Source: Margaritispora aquatica (lineage: Eukaryota; Ascomycota; Leotiomycetes; Helotiales; Discinellaceae). Taken from it: a stretch of DNA of 64,000 nt. A program made the translations under genes and the position numbers. Positions 12,651 to 24,415 of this stretch are shown piece after piece. How positions within the stretch are numbered: the first letter of the stretch is position 1; every line of letters begins with the position of its first letter. The notes beneath the pieces were generated by a model. The model worked only from the letters and a program-made list of their open reading frames with translations, was not told the DNA's origin and made no database searches. The DNA is taken from the NCBI GenBank assembly GCA_007644065.1, contig VJWN01000001.1, positions 1,874,340-1,938,339 of the forward strand. Reading direction: 5' to 3'.

Positions 12651-13186
12651 TAATTCTCCGCCTCCGGAGGTAACTCTAAGTTGACCTACATTGATTACCC
12701 CACTATAGAGGGAGGGAGGGAGGATACTTCTTCGGAAGCGTTATTTGTTTATGGGAACGGAAGGGACTAGACAGACGGCAATACTTCTGAAAAGTTCTTC
12801 TGAAAAGTTGTTGTTCCGAAATGGAATTATGGAGTTAGAGCCACCCGAACCAAACTATCATGCATTTGGCATTTGGAATTTAGCATTTAGCATCTGTTAG
12901 AAGGAGAGCAGAACACCCCTGCAAGTAAATTCGTTAATTCCTTATATGACGAAAAAGTGAACGGAGTCCCATCGGTTGTTCTTGCACCGAACATTGGCTA
13001 GAATCTTCTTATGAGATGGTATTCGTTGAACTTGCTTTGGATCTCAAAGCATGAGATTCTCCGCTAGTACCTGACCATGAAACCATAAATACCTTAGCGA
13101 CGGAAACCTCACTATGGGCAAACAAGCTTTTTCCAGTCAAAATCAGAACAACCATTACTCTTGCCATTCGTTTGAGATCACTCAAA

Positions 13187-15348
13187 ATGCTTATCTCCGC
13201 CCTTCAGGCAGCGATCGCCGCTGTTCTGCTTGTCCCAGCGGCCGCATTGCTCAATCTTACCGAGTCAAGCACCCAGCATATCCTTCAGAACGGCCGACTC
13301 TCTCTGTTTGTAAACAAAAAGGATGGCCAGGGAGCCAAGATTATCTTGAATGGCACAGACTTGACAGGAGTGGGTAAAGGCCCATACTTGGATTGTTCGT
13401 GCACCCCTGATGGCTTCTGGGCGCCTGGAGGTACTGGCTCAGTTCGGACTGTTAGCGGAGTTGATTCAACAGGGACAGCATATGGAGGTATTATTTCGAC
13501 AGATACTTATGCCAAAAGCAATCAAACGCTGGAACAGTATTACTTCCTTAGAGACGGTGAAACGTGAGTATTATTACTACATTGTTCTCTTCCAGAGTAT
13601 TTAAAACATTACACTAACTATTTCCTTCTATAGTGGGTTGCACATGTTCACACGTGCCACTTACTTCAACGCATCCCAGCCACGTCTTCGGGAACTTGGA
13701 GAACTTCGCACTTTGTTTAGACCCAATACGCCACTTTGGACTCATTTCTACGCAGGAAAAGACAATTGGGCTAGCAAACCTTCAACAGACGCTATTAGCA
13801 AAGAAGTAGTAGTACAGGATGCAACTTGGTCTTTGAAGGCTACACCCAATGAACCATATGTGCAACAATACTCCAATTTCTTTACAAAATACGCTTTCAT
13901 GGACTATTTCCGGAGTCATAAGGTCCATGGCATGTACGCCGATGGTTCGACAAGCAATGGTTCCACTTACGGCGCTTGGCTTGTGCACAATACGGCTGAT
14001 ACATATTATGGTGGTCCACTCCATCAAGACATTATGGTAGACGGTATCGTGGTGAGTTTAAGTTCTTTGGAATTTTAGGACAGTCACAAATTTCCGCGAT
14101 CCGAAGAGTCTCGCGCACTAAAACTGCTTTTCTTTTTCTTTTTCTTTTTCTTTTCTATTTACAACTGCTCATACGGCGATTACACTTTAGTACAACTATA
14201 TCGTTAGCAGTCACGCTGGTGCCCAAGTACCCCAGCTTATACACGGTTTCGACAGAACATGGGGCCCTCAATATTACTACTTTAATCAAGGTGGTACGCT
14301 CGACGAGCTTGTTGCCGATGCAGAACAATTTGCAGACCCAACTTGGAACGCCGACTTTTACGATAGTATTGCCGAGCATGTCCCCGGCTATATAGGAAGT
14401 AGTGCTCGCACTAATTTCCAGTCTACAGTCAATCTACCAAAGGGCGCCAAAAGACCAATTGCAATACTGTCCGAAAACACGCGTGATTTCCAAAACAACA
14501 CTCTTCATACCAATAGCAGACAATACTGGGCAGAGATCGATGAGAAAACTGGGTTCTTCAAAATTCCCCGAGTGGCAAAAGGGACATATCGATTGACAGT
14601 CTATGCCGATGGTATTTGGGGTTCGTTTATCAGGGATGATGTGAAGGTTGACGGGTCAAAGCCTAATAGCTACGTCTGGATAGAAGAAAAAGCTAGTCCT
14701 TCAGCAAAAGAAATCTGGCGAATTGGGACCCCTGACAAGTCTGCTGGCGAATTCAAACATGGTAGCAAGCCATTCACCGAAAAGAGTCTAGCTCCCGAAG
14801 AGTATAGACAATACTGGGGGCAATGGGATTTCCCCACTGACTTTCCAGATGGAGTTCAATACAAAATTGGAGAGAGCGACCCAGCAGAAGATTTCAACTA
14901 TATCCACTGGGCTGTTATTTCGCACGTTGGAAATTCCTTTCGGAACGAAACTTATTATGATAATGTTAATAACTGGACGATATTATTCGACCTCAACGAT
15001 AGACAACTCACTCGGACAACCACTGCAACCTTAACTATTCAAATTGCGGGCGCTAAGACCGGCAGAAATAACCCGAAATGGGTTGAGTTGCCTTATACGC
15101 TCAACGTCAATAGTGCTGATGTTGAGACGTATATTATTCCATCACGTATAAGTACGTCATGTGGAGTAAGAAGCGCAGTCAGTTGCCATAATTTCAGCCA
15201 CAAGTTCGTCTTCTCGACAAAGAAGTTGAAAATAGGTGAAAATTCGTTCATTCTAAGCCTTCCTTTCAACGCCTCGAGCATTGAGACGGCCGTGCTGCCG
15301 TGGGCTGCATATGTCCAGTACGATGCTTTGCGACTAGAGCTGGGTTAG
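13187..15348 (+). CDS. Rhamnogalacturonan lyase, polysaccharide lyase family 4 (long type)
   Basis: Three exons: 13187-13563, 13634-14051 and 14191-15348; phases agree and give 650 aa. The ATG at 13187 opens a signal peptide (MLISALQAAIAAVLLVPAAA). The N-terminal catalytic beta-sandwich runs to about residue 330 and contains the stretch FRSHKVHGMYADGSTSNGST. A fibronectin-like middle domain and a C-terminal carbohydrate-binding-like domain follow (IWRIGTPDKSAGEFKHG, NNPKWVELPYTLNVN). The length and order match the larger fungal RglB-type PL4 enzymes, which cut the rhamnose-galacturonic acid backbone of rhamnogalacturonan I by beta-elimination in the extracellular space. It is divergent from the GH35 gene. 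The second intron carries a CTTTTT-rich pyrimidine tract just before its acceptor. Confidence 0.92.
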
Positions 15349-16199
15349 AGGATACCCGACGGCTTTTTACAAGTCCAGTTTCCTAATACCCCCGGAATTC
15401 CGAGCTTGGTGATTCAACTTTTCCTTCTCAGAGGTGGCGGCAAGGCTTAGTGATTTGCGATTCAAAGGCCATTCTGGTGCGATTCTGTTGCGGCCAGGTA
15501 GTTGACTAATGGAAGTTATTTCCATGTGATGATGGGATTTTTGTTTGAGATGGTATTTTGAACTGAGGCCTATTCAAGCTTTCTAGCATTAGCGCTAGCA
15601 GTTTATTGTTTTTGAGAAGATGATTGCAACAACAACTGACCATGACTTAATGCTCTCGTTCAATGACTGTGCTGGTACTGGTATCTCTCCCTCCCGCATT
15701 TGAAGCGTGTACGACTTCTCGCAGCGGACGCATTGCGATGAGCGTTGTAAAGTCTATACACCGTCCGTATTATCCCAGACTTATAAACCTCACCCCTCCT
15801 ACTTGCGCGAAAATAAGCTTGGAGACTCAAATTTCTTCAGTAGATCTTCTCGTGCAGCTATTTTGAAGTATGATTAATGATTCGGCTGTTCCCATTCACA
15901 AAAATACCAATGACTACAGAGTGATCAGAGCTCCGAAAACTTTCTCATGCGTGTTGTGTTAGCAATAAAACGAGATTCAATAAAGAATCGCGGTACTCTG
16001 ATTGTGATGTCTGATCGGGATTCTGATCTTTTTTCTTTTTTCAGCCAGTTCTAATTTCAAATGATTTAGGCTTAGCTTATATTCAAACCCGCACTCAGAC
16101 TTGAACTTAGACAGAAAACAAGCAGTTGAGAGACTGTAGAATCTAGAGCTCAAATTTTGGGAGTTTTCAATCCATTTGAGCTAATGAATTAGGGCTCTG
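15349..16199. other. Intergenic, no gene seen
   Basis: Region between the PL4 stop codon and the inverted PL4 relic. No coding segment recognised. Confidence 0.45.
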
Positions 16200-16584
16200 C
16201 TATTCAAGACGGAGAGCATCATACTAGATGTATGTCGTCCAGGGAAGATTGGTTGGCTCTATCCTTGAAGCATTGAGTGGCAAGCTTAGCACAAAGACAT
16301 CCTCTCCCTTTTTCAGCACGCTAGTCGGAGAGTAGAACTTGTGCCCAAGTGTATCTACCACTAACAGCACTCCCAATACCACATAAAGGGCTCGTCCACC
16401 AAGGTATTTCCCACGTCTCTCCATCCTTACCATTTACATTAACCGTGTATGGTGGATTAATCCACTTAGGGTTATTAGTACTAGCCTTAACGTCGGCTAA
16501 GTTAACAGCACAGGTGGCAGTCCTCTTATGCCTAAGCTCGGCATCTTCTAAGTCAAAGCGATCAGTCCAATTGTTTATGTTTTC
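16200..16584 (-). pseudogene. Inverted C-terminal relic of a PL4 rhamnogalacturonan lyase
   Basis: On the minus strand, translation from 16584 matches the last 130 residues of the PL4 enzyme encoded at 13187-15348: NNWTDRFDLEDAEL against NNWTILFDLNDRQL, NNPKWINPPYTVNVN against NNPKWVELPYTLNVN, and DVFVLSLPLNASRIEP against NSFILSLPFNASSIET. The frame shifts near 16340-16360, and an in-frame TAG at 16226-16224 stands where the intact gene has CAG (Gln), followed by the conserved YDALRLE and the terminal stop at 16202-16200. No similarity is seen upstream of 16584, so the copy lacks the catalytic domain. It points to a former paralogue or a duplicated fragment in the same island. Confidence 0.85.
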
Positions 16585-17523
16585 AGAGGTGAATTGGAGG
16601 TGGGCTAAAAGTAGACTTCGGCTGCCACGGCGGTCCTTAAATTTGGAAATGGCAAAGATTTCACTTGATGAAGCCTGCGATCGGAAAGTAGGGAGGTTGA
16701 GTGGGTATGTAAGCTGGTCAGTGCCACTGCCGGTACACGTTAATTCCGCCTCGGATGCAGAGTGACGGAGGAGGGGTCTTGCGGGAACTGGGAGCGCCCC
16801 CTTGCGGGGCCCCACAAATTAGGTGCGGGAAAAAATTGCGTTAATAGGCACATCCTGTTGATTATTCTTGCAACTGTGCACAGCAGCCTCGTGTGGAAGA
16901 CAGAAAAAGTGGGCAGTGATAAACCCCTATGAACAATACTTTCTTTGGAGCATAGACATTACAAGCTATAGAATAACGCAAAAGAAAACTCGAGGAGGGT
17001 TATGGGGTTTCACGGCACACTTAACATCTAACGCTCAGATTTTTGATTGTTTTGGTGCGGATCTATTGTGTTGTTGAGTTTTGTTATTAAGTTGCTACTA
17101 CTGTACACGTAATCTTTGATCTCCTACGCTAGCGGCATGTCCACCGGTCAATGTGCGGAGTTTGATCATACACACCCTACAACTACAACTAAGGATGTGA
17201 TCGTGTATGAAGGGGGACGATGATGTGGGAACGGGATATCTCAAGACGAGGTGATCATCATGTAGGGACAGAATTTTGGAGTGCCGTGTGACTGGCCCCG
17301 AAATTATCCACATATCGTTATTCGAAACACTGGGTTTTCTCTGAAGTCTTGTCATTTACTGTACCTTGCCTCGCATACAGCTCTCGCAATCGCGAACTTG
17401 CTGCTCCGCTCACACAAATTCTGACATGTATATATATCACCAATCAACTCAGCTAAAGAAACAAGTTTGATAAGCCCAAGAATTCTCTAGGCCACTCATT
17501 TGACTCAACCAACGTTCCTCAAC
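16585..17523. other. Intergenic, no gene seen
   Basis: Contains the upstream region of the second PL4 gene. The open frame continuing to 16815 on the minus strand shows no PL4 similarity. Confidence 0.45.
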
Positions 17524-19301
17524 ATGATGTTTTCTTCTGCCTTAACCCTCCTGATCGCTACTGGCGCTCTGGCTATCAATGTCACTTCTGGGGCCAACAA
17601 TGCCACGTTTATTGTTGACACTGGAGCTGACTTGGTTGTCACTATCGATACAGATAATTGCGATATGACCTCAATCCAATATCAAGATGTTGAGTACCAA
17701 AATCAAGCTGCTTTTAGCCACTTAGCTTCGGGACTGGGTAGTGACTCTAGCGTCGACTATGAGACAATAGGTACGTTTCTTCCCCCTAAATTAATAAGTA
17801 TATGCCTTTGTTCTAATACATACAAGGTGACACTGTTGTATTCACTTGCACCATTGCCAATGACAAATTTGATCTCACCCAGTACTACATCTTTCGAGAC
17901 GGCGCTTCTACAGTCTTTTTAGCAACGAATACTATCTCGAACCCTTCTGTTGGAGAGCTACGCTTTCTTTTCCGCCTTGAAGGTCTTGATGGAGCCTATC
18001 CTACCGGGAACGTATCAGATACTCGGAAAGGCACTGTAATTGAATCAAAAGACATATATTTATTTGATGGTGAAACTAGGGCTAAGGTAATTCTAAGAAA
18101 ACGTTGTTGTTGTTTATCTGCTTACTATCTATCCATTAGCATTACTCCGCCGAACGCTGGATTGATGACCAGATCTCATGTGCTTTTGGTGATATTTATG
18201 CATGCTTTATTAAGCCTGTCCGAGCCTATGAAGCATCTACAGGTGGACCTTTCAATCGAGACATCAGACTTAATCTTAGCCCGGAAGATCAGGGTTCCAC
18301 GTTTTATATGAACCACGGAGATTTTCCGTGGGATACTGTTCGAACTGGTTTCCACGGACCATACATCTTTACATTTGCAGAGAGCCTTCCTGATCCTAGT
18401 TCTACCGAATTTGACTACACATTTATTGAGGAGCTCGGATTAGCTGGATATATCGGAGATAGCAACAGGGGCACTGTTGTTGGCACAGCTTCTGGAACCT
18501 CGGCCGATCTCCCGATTGTAGTCCACTGGTTTAATGACGATTATCAGCAGTGGGTTTACGCAGCAGATGATGGTTCTTTCGAATCCCCACTCCTGTCTCC
18601 AGGAACTTATACACAGGCTTTCTATCAGGACGAACTGTTGGCAGGCAATATGACGGTTACAGTAAAGGCTGGTGCTACAGTCACAGCAGATATTGAGGCA
18701 TCAAACCCAATTATCACCGAAGCCCGTACCAAGATCTTCCAAATTGGTGACTATGATGGCCGTCCAAGTGGTCTGCTTAATGCTGACAAGCAACAACATA
18801 TGCATGTATCTGATAAACGTATGGGGGCATGGGATACAGCAGCTTTTGTTATTGGCGAAAATACCGATGACCAGTTTCCCATGGCTATCTTTCGGGACGT
18901 AAATGACAACCGAACTATAGAATTTACGTTAAAGAGCACTCTAGCCACCACATCTACCTTTAGAATCGGTACGACACTAGCTTATTTCTGGGGAAAGCCA
19001 GTTATCGACATAAACGGTTACGATTGTAGCGCTGATTGGGTCAATCCAAATGGATCAAGTGGCCGTGGGATCACTAAAGTAAGTCTTAGATATCTTTTTA
19101 GCTGTTTCGAATTCGTAATCGAAAAGGTACTAATTAGGTCTATAGGGCATGACTCATGGTGACATGACCGTGTACGAGTGTGAAGTTCCAATAGATGTTC
19201 TTATGCTAGGAACCAATACTGTTACCCTTGGCGTCTACTCTTCGAGAGATGGGACCAAATGGCTATCCCCTAATTATGTAAACACAACTTTCTTTTCTTG
19301 A
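17524..19301 (+). CDS. Rhamnogalacturonan lyase, polysaccharide lyase family 4 (short type)
   Basis: Four exons: 17524-17770, 17827-18086, 18140-19078 and 19146-19301; phases agree and give 533 aa, close to the 527 aa usual for fungal RglA/RhgB-type enzymes. The start at 17524 (ATGATG) opens a signal peptide (MMFSSALTLLIATGALA) with the mature protein probably beginning near INVTSGANN. The catalytic domain includes AERWIDDQISCAFGD and YMNHGDFPWDTVRTGFHGPY. The middle domain has VVGTASGTSADLPIVVHWFN and the C-terminal one KIFQIGDYDGRPSGLLNADK. Like the 13-kb enzyme it should cleave rhamnogalacturonan I outside the cell, but the two are distant paralogues of different length classes rather than a recent duplicate. 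Confidence 0.93.
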
Positions 19302-20080
19302 ATCCCTTTCCCCAACTCATTTCCAAGTTCAAATGGCTAACAATCTCTTCCACTAACACAGATTATTGATTTTATTGAGCTCTACTATTTGTAGATGTTC
19401 ATTGTTACGATTAAAACTGCCCTGAACTTTCTCTGTTTATTATTTTATGGCATAAACCGATTCGTGCCTTTAATGTATCAAACATAGTTAGCTCTTATAA
19501 CTACAAGTTGTACAGAACATAGCATGCTTTTCATTCTTCTTCTTCTATACGCTCCTTTTGCACTCTCAGAGTGCATCCGGCGTCAATTTTTGAGTGGTTA
19601 ATTCTGTGCCAGTATCACGGACGCCTTTCTATTCGTAAGTCGACGGAGCTTGGACTGCTGGTCGCCATACTTTTTAGATTGTAGGCTGTTGAATACATAT
19701 ACTCTTCTGCGATGCAGCGCAACATAATATCATCTTATTACCATGAACCACTCATTCCTTTATTCATTCAACCTGATATATAGCTTACGACGTTCACATT
19801 AAAATTTTTACTCATATTGATGTCTTTCAATCTTGGCCTTAATTCCATCATCTATGGAAGGGCTGCTGCTGGCGAGTACGTACTACTCTTTGTTTCAATA
19901 TGCGTATCAGGGTTGCTTCCATCTCCAATAGAATCATTGCTAAAGAGGGCGAAACTTGAATAATTGTTAACAAATGCGTTAGGAGGCTTTGAAGCTCATG
20001 GTGATCCAGCCGTGATGAGGCATCCTACCCTTGTATATCAACATTTGCATTAAACAGGTTGACATCCATTTTTACGGCGC
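19302..20080. other. Intergenic, no gene seen
   Basis: Separates the second PL4 gene from the dehydratase pseudogene. No coding segment recognised. Confidence 0.45.
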
Positions 20081-21110
20081 CTAATCTCCGAAGAGTTGTG
20101 ACAATGCTTGCAGATCTAAGTTTCCTTCACTCAAACCTACGCCAACATTCCATCCCTCCTCGGCTCCTTCCCTTTCTACGAATGCCCCGAAATATTTGTT
20201 GAAAAGAGCTACTGTAAGTGGCACAGCTGCACTTGGCTCAATGACCATTTGGAATCTTTCTAACACTAACCTCGGCTCATCTTTAATTTCGACTTCGCTG
20301 ACAGAAAAGAAGCCTTCGACTAATTTGCGTTCATAAATAACGCTCTAGGGTACTTTCCCAAGTGGAGTTTGCAATCCATCTGCAACTGTAAGAGTTTTTA
20401 CAGTCTCGATACGGGTACTCGCTTCAAATCCGCGCTTTGCATCATCGGCACCTTCAAAGGAAGGCTCGCAACCAAATGCACGGATTCCGGTGCCTTCACA
20501 TGAAATAGATGCAAGAAAGCGCGACTGCAACTTTTCTCTTATTACGCTTATCTGGCGAGGGTATTATCGCTCTTACGTAGTAGCGACATCATTAGGCTGG
20601 AAGCGAAAGGATGCGCACAACAACGTACCTAAACCGTGGGTAACAACACCCTTTTCAGGCCCCCCGTTAGTTAGCCATCCGGGTTCTTTCTTAAGCTGTT
20701 CAATAGCATCTATGTAGATCGTGGTCAGTATGCGTAAGAGTCATTCTCTGAAAGGTGCATTCATATTGCGCATGCGTAGCTAATAGCACTTATTGCACCT
20801 CTAAGAAGACACCAATACAAAGCTCCACTTACGAAAAGCACCTCTGACTTTGAAAGCACCAACTCTTTGAAGGTTTTCACACTTGAAGTACAACCTGATT
20901 TTCGGTTTTGCTGGAATGCATCCTTGCCATTGTGTGCCTTTGAGGTCCTCTGGCGACTGTGGTGTGGATGCGAGTTGCGTCAAAGTAGTATTGGTTAGCA
21001 CAGGGGTGCGATGCAAAAACGGTTTTATTAATTCATGAGCTTCCTAGACAGATCCGAGCGTAAGCGGAGGTGTTGGCTCAGAAACAGCTATCTCAAATGT
21101 TGAGAATGAA
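20081..21110 (-). pseudogene. Serine/threonine dehydratase-like pseudogene (PLP fold type II)
   Basis: On the minus strand. The N-terminal part has LIKPFLHRTPVLTN and the PLP-lysine region FKCENLQRVGAFKVRGAF. After an intron comes QLKKEPGW and EKGVVTH. The C-terminal part has GTGIRAFGCEPSFEGADDAK, TVADGLQTPLGKVP and MVIEPSAAVPLTVAL to the stop at 20083-20081. It is broken in several ways: a TAG at 21046-21044 upstream of EAHELIKPF, a TAG at 20347-20345 where the family has Trp after GKVP, no clear start codon, and loss of about 110 residues between the GVVTH segment and GTGIRAFG, including the Ser-Gly-Asn-His and Gly-rich PLP phosphate-binding segments. The intact family deaminates serine, threonine or hydroxyaspartate. 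Confidence 0.85.
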
Positions 21111-21390
21111 GAGATTGAGATAGGAATAATATTAAACAATTCTGGATGCCAGATTATTATGAGATACTAATCTAATTACAACTTTTGGTTTCTAAGTTTT
21201 CAACTTCCCCTGACCCAGCAGGACGTTCTCCAAATCTGGCTTTGAGGTTTTTCTGCTGACTGTCTTTTACCCTATTGACCTTTTTCCATACGCTCCACTA
21301 CATATACAGCCCGAACTCCAATCAAAATAGCATAAACATTCTCCAAGTCAGAATCGTGATTTTCCCAGTTACTCTAACTTAGAGAGTGAC

Positions 21391-21870
21391 CATAGTACAG
21401 TAACCGACAACTACTATTTAACGATCGCTTAATGTACACTTAAAAGGGCCAAAATATACCTTTTTAAAACTTATTATTTTTTACCTTATAATATTTTAAA
21501 ACGTTAGAACTTTAAGTTATTAATTAATTCGATCCTAATAAACCTTTTAATCTTTAATTTTTAAGTTTTAAATAAGATTTATAAAAGTTATTAAAGTCGG
21601 AAGTTAATAAAAGAAAAAGTTACGATTTTCCCTATAAGATTTTTAAAAATTTAATTCTCTACCTTTTTTATTCGGTTATATAATAATCTAGCTTTTTTAT
21701 TTTAAAGCTAATTATAGAAAATATTTTTATTATTTAATTAACTAAAATATACTATTTAAAATTCTATTCTTATATTATATAAATAGTTTAATTTTAGAGT
21801 AAAAACGATAAGTTTTAGTATAAAATAGGGTAAAGTTAAATAGTAGTTGTCTAGTACTATATTATTCGCT
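21391..21870. mobile_element. MITE-like non-autonomous element
   Basis: A very AT-rich block bounded by a perfect 17-bp inverted repeat (GACAACTACTATTTAAC at 21406-21422 and its reverse complement at 21835-21851), with TAGTAC outside both arms. No coding capacity. The interior looks RIP-damaged. Exact ends and target duplication are not resolved. Confidence 0.6.
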
Positions 21871-22289
21871 TATTTTGTTGTGATTCCTCTAATAAGGATT
21901 TGATTAGTCAAAAATAAAAACAACTACGTATAAATTTGGGATAACCCTTTAATGTGCACATCAAGCAGCTGGGGTGCTGGAGCGCTAGAGCTCGAGAAGC
22001 TTTGCGTTTTTTCCAATAGCAAAGTGTTTTATATGAGATTTTTGTAGTCAGGTGTGAATTTAGTGTATTTCGCAGCTATAAAATATAAAATTCTGGCATT
22101 TTTTAGTTCTACGTTGCAACTCCATATCTCCAATTCTTTATTCTAAGCTAAATTTACAAGTGAGCGGAGACTTCGATTTCTACATTCGTACGATGAGGAA
22201 GATCCTTCACGATTACGCAAGTGCGAACCTAGGTTTTTTTTTATTTTTTTTTTATAGAAAATGCGACACACTCACGTCAGGACCACAAC

Positions 22290-24260
22290 TTACTGGCTTG
22301 ACGCCTTTCGGGTGTGCTCGGCACCTACTTGTAGCAAAAATTCTACCGCTGCCCTTTGGCCTTTTCTAACTGCAGTGAGTAAAGGTGTCTGTCCCTGCAG
22401 GTCTCGAGCTTCGATTTCTGCCTGGTGTTGAAGAAGGAGCTTCATGCTCTACGGAAGCAGGTTCGTTGGATTTTATACCGAGAATCACCATAACCAATAG
22501 TAACTCTCGTTATAAAATATAGTAATTCAGTTTTAAATATAACGAAGAATCAAGCTTAAACTTCGGTTTCGTTATAATCCTAGCTCTTCCTTCCTTTATA
22601 ACGAGAATCACTTCAAAAAACATTAATTTTCGTTATATAGATATATCATATCCGGATCCCTGTATTATATAAAGCAGACCGTACCCAGGTGTCTTGCCAC
22701 CCTTTTATTGTAAAATACCTTATTCCTCTTATTCTCTTTCCTCACTCTCCTTCCTTAATTTCCTTCGTCTTCTAATAGATATCCGATTCCTTTGTTATCA
22801 ACAGCTCTACTAGTCTGTCATGCCCATTATTTATAGCCCACATTAACGGTGTTTGGCCGTCAGAATTCGTGACATTTGGGTCATGCCCTCTCCTCCGCAG
22901 GTCAATTGAGCGAGTGGGAGATAAGTAAGCGTATTTAGCAAAGCTTTCGTATCTGCTTCGTCGGTCACTAAACCTGTATTAATCAGATACCTCCACAGCA
23001 GATCTATAGCTGCGTCTCCATAAATATTATTAGCCAACCCTATTAGGCCATATAAATCAACTAGCAGAAACTCAGGAACATGGCTGCCCTCTATATAGAT
23101 AAGAAGCCAGGTGATTCGAGACGGAAAAACTCATTGCTGGGGGGTGCATGATAGAATGTTCTGAGTACATATCTGAATAACCTAATTGGATCTCCGTTCT
23201 AACGCTGCTGTTACCTTCTCATCTTCTGCGCCCCATTTCATGAGATCAGCTTTCTCTTTCACTAGCTTGACACCCCTTTTCTCGAGCTCTTTCATCTGTT
23301 CTTCAGGAGACTTCATATCCGCTGTATTCTCTTTCAACAACCGCTCACACCTTTCCTTCGTTCTATTTAGCCGATTCAGCTCGTTTTGATAATTCACGTC
23401 ATGCTTTCACCCTAGTCTTCTGTTTTCTAGAATTTTGAAATCAGCCCGAAATAGTCTCATTATAATGGAATTGCATTGGATATACCTGTGGCCGGAGGAT
23501 GCTTCCGCTTCTTCTCTACGAATTTCATATTTGGATTCTCCTCCAGAGAAGTCTCAGTGCTATCGCCTTAAAGTCTTTTATCGGAGTCTTGGATTCTTTC
23601 TTAGTGTCAGATCTAAGGAATGGATGACGACTCACCTAGATTCGGCACCATATCAGAAACAAATTTGGCAGGGCTCAGTATCTCTGGCTGGTCTTGTGAG
23701 CCAATAGATGGACACTCTTTGCGGTCTATCTTCCACTTTTTAAACAAGACTAATGCTCTCTGTGTGACTTAATTCCTCATCATTCCCAGGAATATCCCGG
23801 ACATTTTTAATCTTTCTAAGCACTACGTCAATCCTGGATTCGACAATAGCAGCTCTTGGCGGATTCTTCATATCCTCAAGCTGCCTCAGCACATCTGTTG
23901 CCGATTCTGTGTCTTTGATTTTCAACCACTTGTTTTTCTTCAAGATTGCGCGTTGCAGCTTGTACCGCAAAGTTCGAAGCTGACCAACAAAACAACTCTA
24001 CATATTGTAAGTTAGTATCACAAAATTTTGGAATGAATTTCTCTCAACCTGCAAGTCGCCGGATATCGGCTCAGAGCCTTCTACGTCGCCTTTATTAGAG
24101 GCTGTGGCGTTTTCGTAGAGCCTTTGTGTTGCATTACTCATACCCTGCTTTGCTTTCTGGGTTGTCAGGTTGAATGATATCCATTTCGTCAGTTGGCTGC
24201 CTGAAGTTTCTTGACATTCCATCACCAAGATGAAAGAGAAATGCTCCATAACTGAATTTA
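22290..24260 (-). pseudogene. Broken coiled-coil / ankyrin-repeat protein gene
   Basis: Pieces of one gene can be read on the minus strand. From 24249 downward: a helical N-terminal part (MEHFSFILVMECQETSGSQL), then an exon with LRTLRYKLQRAILKKNKWLK and NPPRAAIVESRIDVVLRKIK, a Ser/Glu exon, and a coiled coil (NELNRLNRTKERCERLLKEN). Two ankyrin-like repeats end it: NSDGQTPLMWAINNGHDRLV near 22850 and RDLQGQTPLLTAVRKGQRAA near 22370, with a stop at 22292-22290. A TGA at 23409-23407 sits in frame just before KHDVNYQNEL, frames change between pieces, and about 330 bp of repeat DNA (22460-22790) separates the two ankyrin repeats, with another stop beside it. The layout recalls fungal NACHT/ankyrin-type accessory proteins, but no nucleotide-binding domain is seen. 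Confidence 0.7.
22460..22790. repeat. Dispersed repeat inserted in ankyrin gene
   Basis: AT-rich segment lying between two ankyrin-coding pieces. It contains internal inverted repeats (CGTTATAA near 22505 and TTATAACG near 22600, with CGAGAATCAC at two sites) and matches 12285-12345 over about 50 bp with C/T and G/A differences. No coding capacity. Confidence 0.6.
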
Positions 24261-24415
24261 CAGCGCTGGCTGACGACTCCGCAGTGCTGGTAACGTCCGG
24301 TGAGTCCTCTTTCGCTAATTCGGAGCTTGCTAAAGCTCCTCGTCAGTCCGTCGCCACAATACCCGATGACCTTACTATATACCGCTAGTTAGTTAGACCG
24401 ATTAATGCCTTGTGT

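Larger units (their letters stand above)
11801..13186. promoter_or_regulatory. Divergent promoter region of GH35 and PL4 genes
   Basis: Shared 1.4-kb upstream region of two secreted polysaccharide-degrading genes. Visible elements: an inverted CCAAT (ATTGG at about 12580), a GCGGGG match to the CreA consensus (minus strand, about 12474-12482) and an AT-rich TATA-like stretch (about 13082-13090) near the PL4 start. It also holds short tandem repeats at 12614-12650 and 12861-12895 and a dispersed-repeat copy near 12290. The frame at 12294-12575 is not credible as a gene. Binding-site calls are pattern matches only. Confidence 0.4.

Noticed and set aside
16585..16815. Upstream extension of the PL4 relic frame
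   Set aside because: The frame is open but the residues show no similarity to any part of the PL4 enzymes.
22160..22289. Plus-strand frame with poly-T run as a gene
   Set aside because: It is AT-rich flank of the ankyrin pseudogene with a homopolymer tract; no domain.
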